Below, piece after piece: positions 57,061 to 64,000 of a DNA stretch of 64,000 nucleotides. Under the pieces are notes generated by a model. That model did no database searches, was not told where the DNA came from, and saw only the letters and a program-made list of their open reading frames with translations. A program made the translations under genes and the position numbers. Source of the DNA: Micropterus salmoides (Eukaryota; Chordata; Actinopteri; Centrarchiformes; Centrarchidae); assembly GCF_014851395.1 (NCBI RefSeq), contig NW_024040041.1:14931742-14995741 (forward strand), given 5' to 3'. How positions within the stretch are numbered: the first letter of the stretch is position 1; each line of letters opens with the position of its first letter.

Positions 57061-57310
57061 TGTTTGCAGACACACTCTGACCGAGTCTGAACCAGCGCTA
57101 AAGCAGCATAAAGAATCTTACAAACTGAGCTGATGATGCAGAAAAAACTAAAGCTTTTTTCGCGTCAGTCCAGAATAGCTTCACCATTTCCAGAGACAAC
57201 ATGGACCAGGTGTATCTGCAGATAAACAGCCTGACGACTGAAGACTGTGCTGTTTATTATTGATCTCGAAAGCACAGAGATACAGAAAGCCACAGAGCTG
57301 TACACAGACC
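57061..57310 (+). pseudogene. VH family B pseudogene (unit 3)
   Basis: No leader. The FR1 piece 'actctgaccgagtctgaacc' carries on to a TGA after the first cysteine region, which itself is lost. CDR1 to CDR2 are deleted, then FR3 is nearly complete, with the second cysteine replaced (TATTATTGATCT reads Y-Y-stop). Heptamer CACAGAG and nonamer ACACAGACC are both mutated. Dead. Confidence 0.88.
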
Positions 57311-57920
57311 ACTTTATATACGTTGTATTTTAAAATACCTCCTAATTCAGAATATTTGATGCATTTCTCCACGCTATGCTTCTGTCACAACTTGTCCTAA
57401 ACTTAAACAAAGAGAGGAGTTTACACACCATCTGGTTGATCATCTCTTGTTATGAGTCCTTAGTCCTTCTTGACAACTGATATCTACTGGTGGCTGCCAA
57501 AAAGACCAAATTAAACAAAGTTTGAGTCAAATTTAAACATTCATCATTGCTTTGAGATTTGCATAGTTATGTGTTTAACTATATAACGACATTAGTTATT
57601 GTCAGTCAATATATTATCAATTTTTTATTTTAATTTGAGTGTTTTATGTGAGAGTTCTTCAAGTCCCTTAACAACCTGAGAGTTTAAATATGATCGACCT
57701 TGAATATGAAGAACCTTGGCGTTAATTTCAGTTCTTCGGGTTAAAATAAATATAAACCTTGTCATGGTATATTAATGACAGAATAATAGTTTAAAAAAGC
57801 ATAAAATCAGTATACTGCAAAATAAGAATTCACTAACCTTAAATATAGTTTTCTTGATTTATTCTCAGCCAACGCTGATGACGTAGGTCCCCTGACTCTC
57901 CAGTGCAGGAAACAGTGTTT

Positions 57921-57992
57921 GATTTTTGTATTAGGGTTTGTCACTGTGATAGCTGGGTGGGGGCCACTGTGATATAGATCCATACAAAAACT
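57921..57992 (+). other. D segment D3 with two 12-bp RSSs
   Basis: Nonamer GATTTTTGT (57921-57929, one change from D1/D2), 12 bases, CACTGTG (57942-57948), the core 'atagctgggtgggggc' (57949-57964), CACTGTG (57965-57971), 12 bases, ACAAAAACT (57984-57992). Structurally intact, but the J it should join is missing from this unit. Confidence 0.88.
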
Positions 57993-58084
57993 TAAGAGTA
58001 ATAATCTGACACTCTTGTGATGGAAAAAGGACAGGACAAAGTATTTCTTATTGCAATATGAGGTAACTACTGTGTTTATCATTT

Positions 58085-58750
58085 TTAACAAGACGTTCAA
58101 TCAGAAATAAGAAATTATTTCTCATTATTTATCAGAAATAATTGAATATGTTAATTATTATTGTTATATATTATATTGACCCTTTATCCCACAAAGCAGC
58201 AGTTGTGGTTTTGAATGTTGGTGGAAGCCATTGTTTTAACACGCTCAGCTCTGGTCTGTTTATCCGTGTGCTGGACAAAAAAGCACAAATAACAATAAAT
58301 GTGTTACACTGCTAACTTGTTGATGATTTATATAGTCCGTTATATTAACATTATTATTTAGTCATTATTTATTCATTAGTTACTATTAAAATATGTTGTG
58401 TTTTTAAATGAACACAGCATTGTTTCAGTTTATAAAAAGCTCAAATCCTTTTACAATGAGGCATTTTTATATTTACATTGATGCTAGACAGTTACTGTCT
58501 TTACATGGTTATAAAAATAACATAAAATATGTTTATCATTCTACCTGAAGTGTTCAGAATTAATTAAATTTTGAATTACTTCACAATTCAAGTCATATGT
58601 CTGGTAGTTATTATGATTTAACACTGAACACTTTGGGTTTCCATATTTTCATTCTGAGGTAAAACCATTCAACCAATAATTCCTTTTTTTAGATGAGCAA
58701 TTGATCATCTGTAATATTGTGTGTTTGTATTTATATGATTTTTAACTTAA
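58085..58750 (+). other. Deletion junction: J region of unit 3 lost
   Basis: Unit 3 follows units 1 and 2 to 'ttaacaagacgttca' (58085-58100) and then continues with sequence matching 21555 onward ('cagaaataattgaatatg'). About 1 kb of unit 1, including J1, has no counterpart. No J nonamer/heptamer pair or WGxG coding segment was found between 57992 and 59297. Confidence 0.75.
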
Positions 58751-59297
58751 ACAATCTCCTCTGTGAACGAAACTGCATGCAACTCTGGAAAATCAAATAT
58801 TTGATTAACAAGTGATTTATTATGTTTCGCAAAGAGTAGTAAATATGCAGTACAACATATTAGTGCCGTTGTATGAACTCAGATCAAATCTGAACTGAAA
58901 AACAACAACAGAAAAAAACAATAGGACATTATTTAGTAGAATGTAGTATTTATTAAAATGATCTTTTGGGCAGATGTCTCTCGCTACACATTCATCAATC
59001 AAACTGGCAACAGTCACAGTTGGTGTGCAAATGATTATCCATTAGCCATAATATTATTATAAATTTATTACAATAATATATTTATATATATAAGTATGAT
59101 TGAGTAAAACATGTTGTTGCTGCTATAAAGCATTAATATTTTGATACTGTTAGTATATTATTGCTTTGGGTTATTAAATGGACGGAACAGTATTTTATTC
59201 TCTGTAATATTTGTTATTAGATTTTAGACAAGCTATTGATCGTCTGTGTTCTGTCATTTACCTATATTGGTATTTCATTTTTTTGACACTTTCACAG

Positions 59298-59588
59298 GAA
59301 CAACTACATCACCAACTCTTTTCCCTTTGGTTCAGTGCCAACCTGGGTCTGGAGATAAGATCACTCTTGGTTGTCTTGCACATGACTTTTCCCCAAACAG
59401 TCTTACTTTCCAGTGGACCGATGCCAGTGGGACCCCCCTGACTTCTGTAAATTATCATCCAGCTGAGAAAAACAACAAATATACAGGAGTCAGTTCAGTC
59501 CAAATATCAAAATCGGACTGGGATTCATATAAGGCTTTTAATTGCTCTGTGACCCACCCTGGAGGCCCCAGAAGTGTGAAAGTGGAAA
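59298..59588 (+). CDS. Cτ3 CH1 exon
   Basis: GTTTSPTLFPLVQC, LGCLAHDFSP, FQWTD, FNCSVTHPGG. The NxS sequon at NCS is kept. Clearly diverged from the CH1 of Cτ1 and Cτ2 in the C-terminal third. Confidence 0.92.
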
Positions 59589-62241
59589 GTATGTGATTTT
59601 TAACTTCCTATCATGGCTCTTTTATGCCTATATCTCCACATTCATCACCTTGTTCATCTTGTTTTTGCATTGTTCAGCAATCATTTCTGTTTCTCATGTT
59701 TTTAAAATAAATTTTATTCTGTTCTCAAAGTTCTCAAACAAATAATTGCAGACTTACGTCAGTTAAAACAGGTATCTCTATTTCTGCTCTTTCTTCTTGT
59801 ACAGAGGCCCCATTTCCTCCTAAGGTAACTTTGCTATCTGAGACCCTGGTGTGTTCAATTGAAGGTTTTCTTCCAAAAGAATTGTCAGTCAAATGGAAAA
59901 AAGATGCAAGCTATGTAACTGGCTCCAGTAACTTGGCCACCCAAAAAATTGGAGATGTATATTCAGCCGTCAGTTTCCTGAAGGTCAATAACACAGACTG
60001 GGACAGTAAAGCTGTTTACACATGTGAGGTGACGCACCAAGAAACAACTTATACAAAGAAGGCCTCAAAAGGTACAGGGCTACTACAGTCATTACGTAAT
60101 ACTGTTGTACTGTTACACAGATTAAGCTGTTAGTGACATAATAACACACAATATGCAGAATTTTTAACTCTTGCATTGTATTTCTAGATGTAAGACATGG
60201 TTTTCTCTGTTGCTCTCTTTTATGCAGCTCCTGTCACAGTGACACTGAACCAACCAAGTCCCAAAGACATTTTCAGCAACAACCAGGCAGAGTTGGAGTG
60301 TATCATTACTGGACAGGACGAGACCATTGTAAATACAATTCAAATCACTTGGCAAATTGATGGACAAGATGTGACCAACAACATTTCTGAATCAACTGTC
60401 AAGTCTGTAGGCGTTCAGCACAGCAAAACCAGCACAATGACTCGTAGTCTGTCTGAGTGGCAGAGAGTCAACAAAGTGCGCTGTTCTGCCATTAAAGACG
60501 ATATGACTCCAGTTATTCAGGATCTGACTGTCCACAAAGGAGGTATGTTACTGAGTGATGGAGACTGACAGTAATCTGTAAATCTGGGGAGGCAGCAAAA
60601 ATAGCAAAAAATAAAAGCTTATATAAACCTTGTTGGTGTCTCTTTCAGATGGGAGTGAGCCAAATGTGACAGTCTATGCCCTCCCAGAGGAGGACATCAG
60701 CAAAGGAGCTGAGGTCTCTCTGGTGTGTCTGGTCTCTGGTCCTGTGCTGCAGGATTACTACATCGCCTGGTCAGAAGGTTCTGGAAATAACGCCAGCAAC
60801 TATAAGGATGGCATTAACTTCCCCCCACAGAAGACCCAACAAGGCTACTTAGTTACAAGTGTTTACACCACCACCAAGGAAAAGTGGGACAAGCACAACA
60901 TGTTCTACTGCAACGTCTGGCCTGCTGGTAGAAATAAGGCCATAGAAACCAAAGGAGTGTCTAAGGCCCATGGTGAATCACTTGAATGTTGAAAATAGTA
61001 GATACAGCTATAAATGTGGTATTTTGTGTTAACATGTTGCTCTGTCTCTGTGTGTGCTCTCTGTCGTGGGAACCTGTGCACTCTGTGATGTCATCAGTCT
61101 TTGTGATTGTAAAAACATGTCAAACCACTTTTATTTGTCATCATATTGTGTTTCATTCTGTCTTTGTCACATTGTCTAACAGCTTGAGAAGTGTGCTGAC
61201 TGTTTCAAATAAATGTTGCATGGAGACACTTGTGTTACATGTACATGAATGATTTTAATATTTTAAAACAATTTGAAAAAGTAGCAAACTGAACTGTTTA
61301 ACTGGAGAAATGTCCACACAAGAAGTGATCAAAGAGTGAAAAATGCTGGATTCCTGTTTTTCAAGAGAGAAAAAGGTAGATTTCTTTTTCTCTCTTTAAT
61401 AGTGCTCAGAAATGCGTTATCTTAATAAAAAACTTAAATAAGTAAAAAACAAACCCACCCACACAAATGCACATACACAGATACACCACTCAGACACTCA
61501 CATACATATACATAGCACTCATCTAACCACCTATACCTTCCTCTTCTTAGATTCTCCTTCAGAGTCAAAACTGAGTTTGGCTCTGAGCTGCATAGAGGAT
61601 GCCATTGAAGAGGATGAGTTCAGCAGTCTGTGGTCCACAACCTCCTCCTTCATATTCCTCTTCATATCCTCTCTCTTCTATAGCATGATATTCAGCCTGG
61701 TCAAGGTAAACATGCAGGCCTTTTCAGCATTTCACTTATACTAAGGACTAAAGACTGCATACCATATAATACAGGATTTGAATATTCTATGAAAATAAGT
61801 ATACAGTTTGATCATGTATGGTAAAAGTTATAAAATAAAGCCCAGTCGCGTCAACAGAGTTTAATGGCACAGCCATCCAGCACATTTAAAATGCTGCACT
61901 GCACAAAGTAATATATTAGCTTGTATATTAATTTATTGAATTAAACATCACAAATACCTTCTTCAAATAACAAATCACACGTAGTTACAGAGTCCTGGTG
62001 TCTGAAGATAAACATTTTTATGTAAGTTCTTGAAAAATGTTCTTGAAAGAACACCAGTCGCCTTCAGAAAATCTGCTGGCCACAACTATCTACTGTATGA
62101 AAGATCATTGGCTTCAGTTCTCCAGCTGGGTGAAACTCCAGATTGAAATGATCAGTCAAACGTTGCCACTGTTTAACAATCTGTATTTGACAAGTGTTCT
62201 AATTGCATTGATTTTTATTTTTTTTTCAGATGAAGAGATAA
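59298..62241 (+). CDS. IgT constant gene Cτ3 (whole gene)
   Basis: Exons: CH1 59298-59588, CH2 59815-60071, CH3 60228-60542, CH4 60649-60992, TM1 61551-61705, TM2 62230-62241. Same phase-1 architecture as Cτ1, and all exons open. CH1 and CH2 are the most diverged of the three genes, while CH3, CH4 and TM1 are close to Cτ2, pointing to patchy conversion. D3 is upstream but no J, and the local V is dead. Expression therefore needs an upstream J, or the gene is silent. The coding sequence shows no decay. Confidence 0.88.
59815..60071 (+). CDS. Cτ3 CH2 exon
   Basis: KAPFPPKVTLLSE then LVCSIEGFLPKELSVKW. It lacks about eight residues near the N terminus (SVPSEDTQ of Cτ1) and differs in the middle. 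YTCEVTH holds the second cysteine; it ends KKASK. Confidence 0.9.
60228..60542 (+). CDS. Cτ3 CH3 exon
   Basis: APVTVTLNQPSPKDIFSNN, DETIVNTIQITW, QDVTNNISES and VKSVGVQ. Shares the APVTV start with Cτ2 copies 2-6. Both cysteines are present. Confidence 0.92.
60649..60992 (+). CDS. Cτ3 CH4 exon with secretory tail
   Basis: NVTVYALPEED, GNNASNYKDG (NAS sequon), GRNKAIETKG. Donor CATG|GTGAAT after 60972. The secretory tail is GESLEC and stops directly after the cysteine (TGA), two residues earlier than in the other genes. Confidence 0.92.
61208..61213 (+). terminator. Secretory poly(A) signal of Cτ3
   Basis: AATAAA in the same conserved block as in Cτ1 and Cτ2, about 215 bases after the CH4 stop. 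Confidence 0.8.
61551..61705 (+). CDS. Cτ3 TM1 exon
   Basis: DSPSESKLSLAL, SCIEDAIEEDEFSSLW, then the same transmembrane span and LVK. Acceptor 'cttcttag', donor aag|gtaaac. Confidence 0.93.
62230..62241 (+). CDS. Cτ3 TM2 exon
   Basis: After 'tttttttcag': Met-Lys-Arg-stop, one residue shorter than in Cτ1. Confidence 0.85.
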   Translation: MKR

Positions 62242-62796
62242 AGGATGATGTGGATGGGTAGCATAAGACGACTTTTGCAGAGACTCTTGTTTTGTCTTTT
62301 TCTGAAAAACTTATTACATTATTGAACATCTACTAAATAAAGTCGTCATCATATTTAATGACTAACAATAATAAAAATACTAAAACATTGAAAATGGATT
62401 TCTGTAGAACAATGAAAAATACATCTGCAATTCTTAACTGTTTAAACGAATAAGTTTAAATGGTTGTCACATTATGATACAGAAGTTATTGATTACTTAC
62501 ATTTGTGTTATTAAAATGTGTTTGTGAAGTGTAGTATTAACTTGTCACTGATGTAAATAACACGCATGGTAGAAATAGATTCTATATGTTGTTTTGCATT
62601 TTTTAGTTTGACTATAAATCTTGGCTTTTCATGTTTGGTAATTCTGTTGATCATTTTTGAATTCATCACTAACTCAATAGATATGATACTTGCAAATACA
62701 CTAGATGCAAATTGGAGAGACACACAAACATTAAAGGGAGTATGAATATAATCGATGGTGTGCTTGTGATAAACAAAGCATCTGTGGCATCTAAAA

Positions 62797-62978
62797 AAAC
62801 ACCACATCAAGTCAACATACTGTAAACATCTGTTATCAGTTAGAGTCTGAAGGTTTTTCAATTTCCAGGAGTTTCTAAACATATCATCTTTAGAGAGTCA
62901 CTTCCCTCTTTCTCTGCACCTCTGGGACCGCACCTGTAGCAGTGAAACTTTGTAGAAACTGTCAGAGCTACAAATAAA
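62797..62978 (+). promoter_or_regulatory. Conserved block ending in AATAAA after Cτ3 TM2
   Basis: Third copy of the block at 28442 and 54610; AATAAA at 62973-62978. Confidence 0.45.
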
Positions 62979-64000
62979 CTTCCTCGAGAGTGAGACTCCT
63001 CTTTCACTGCATTTATTTGCATATCAGCATGTATCCAGACAGGAAGTGGCTAACATGTGTACAGCAGGCACACATTCTCAAAGACAAAGGCAACACAAAA
63101 ACTCTTCAGAAATGTGTCATCGTATGCATTTTCACAAATGTGAAATACCATGAAGAAGCAAGATAAATTATGCACACACATGCAGGGTAGAGACTAAACA
63201 AGGCAAACATCCCAGATGTTACTTAAGTAAAAGTATGTAAGGATAATCAGACAAATGTTCTTAAAGTGTTAAAAGCAAAAGTACTCAAAGCAGATAGAAA
63301 ACTGTCCCCTGTGACTGTTACTATTATGTATTATTACTTCTTCTTACTATTCTTATCTTACTATTACTAATCCATCAACATAAAAGCAGGATGTCATAAT
63401 TTGTTGAGGTTAAACTATTTTGCATCAGACTGCAACTAATGATTATTGTCATTATGGATTAATCCGCTCATTTGTTTACAACATTAATTGATTGTAAAAA
63501 TTGTCACAATTGCCCAGAGCCCAAAGTGACCTTCACAATGCTTGTTGTGTCCGCCTAAACCTAACAGTGATTAAAAATACATTAAAATAAGAAAGAAAGT
63601 AGAACACTGGTACAGATTAAACAAGGCAGAAATGCCAGATATAGTACAATGATATGTGTGCTTACTGTATGTTGTTTGTTTTCTGTACAGAATTGTCAGT
63701 TCATGACTGATATAGAGCTGGATAGTTTCATATTAGTGATCTTGTTGGTATCTACAGCATCATGGCAGAACACAGCAGAAGTCTTTGAGCTCTTGTATGA
63801 TGAGTTTGGCATTTTACACAAATGAATGAAGATACAGCAGAAAAATATATAACAAAATAGCAGTTAATACCATATTGAAAGATTTAGAGAAAATACTCTA
63901 CATATGATGCACTAGTTCTTCAGCACACTTATCATCTAATCATGTATTCCATTATTATATAAATACCCTCTTTTGCTGTTTAATCTAGCCATTTTAACCA
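62979..64000. other. 3' flank of unit 3, non-coding
   Basis: Colinear with 28621-29415 of unit 1 up to about 63745 ('aagtggctaacatg.gtacag', 'gaaataccatga.gaagca'), so the duplicated cassette extends at least 0.75 kb past the conserved AATAAA block. No exon was recognised in it or in the last 250 bases. Confidence 0.5.

Noticed and set aside
23276..62241. Assignment of the constant genes to IgM
   Set aside because: TM1 joins a donor inside CH4 in phase 1, the secretory tail is not mu-like, and each C gene has its own D/J. This fits IgT/IgZ. No mu or delta exons were seen in the window.

Overview
The window is vertebrate germline DNA from a teleost fish immunoglobulin heavy-chain (IgH) locus, specifically its IgT/IgZ (tau) part. 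Evidence is the + strand series of VH segments with leader exons, octamer promoters and 23-bp RSSs, D segments with 12/12 RSSs, JH segments with a 23-bp RSS, and three constant-region genes made of ~100-residue Ig exons that all splice in phase 1. The constant genes are assigned to tau because the membrane exon joins a donor inside CH4 (teleost IgM joins TM to CH3), each C gene sits behind its own D/J, and there is no mu-type tail. The species cannot be named; spiny-rayed (percomorph) fish is only an inference from the general look. Interspersed DNA is typical of fish genomes: Tc1/mariner, other TIR elements, SINEs, LINE tails, LTR remnants and CA/TA microsatellites. Layout: (i) 1-8880 holds two apparently intact VH segments (2015 and 4888), then a decayed V/D/J remnant without a constant gene (unit 0). 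(ii) 8880-18700 is mostly transposon-derived. (iii) 18780-29415 is unit 1: V pseudogene, D1, J1, then Cτ1 (CH1-CH2-CH3-CH4-TM1-TM2). (iv) 29417-39400 is transposon-rich and carries a third intact VH of another family (34473) plus a partial copy of the 1.85-4.1 kb block. (v) 39420-54960 is unit 2: V pseudogene with a 2.2-kb insertion, D2, J2 and Cτ2. (vi) 55384-63730 is unit 3: two V pseudogenes, D3, no J, and a standard four-domain Cτ3. The stand-out feature is Cτ2. After single CH1 and CH2 exons it carries six CH3-CH4 exon pairs in tandem (12 exons, all open, with paired cysteines and splice sites kept) before one poly(A) signal and one TM1/TM2 set. The array is a higher-order repeat: alternating A-type and B-type pairs with an exact 1795-bp period. 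If all exons are spliced, the secreted constant region would have 14 Ig domains and about 1,470 residues, against about 410 for Cτ1. I know of no described IgT with this structure, though repeated C-domain blocks are known in teleost IgD. How the parts work together: V (23-RSS), D (12/12) and J (23-RSS) obey the 12/23 rule. A rearranged VDJ is spliced from the J donor to CH1. Use of the CH4 stop and the nearby AATAAA gives the secreted chain; use of the internal CH4 donor to TM1 gives the membrane chain. In Cτ2 that same internal donor can join each CH4 to the next CH3, which explains why the expansion stays in frame. Unit 3 has lost the J region, so Cτ3 can only be expressed from an upstream J, for example by skipping Cτ2.
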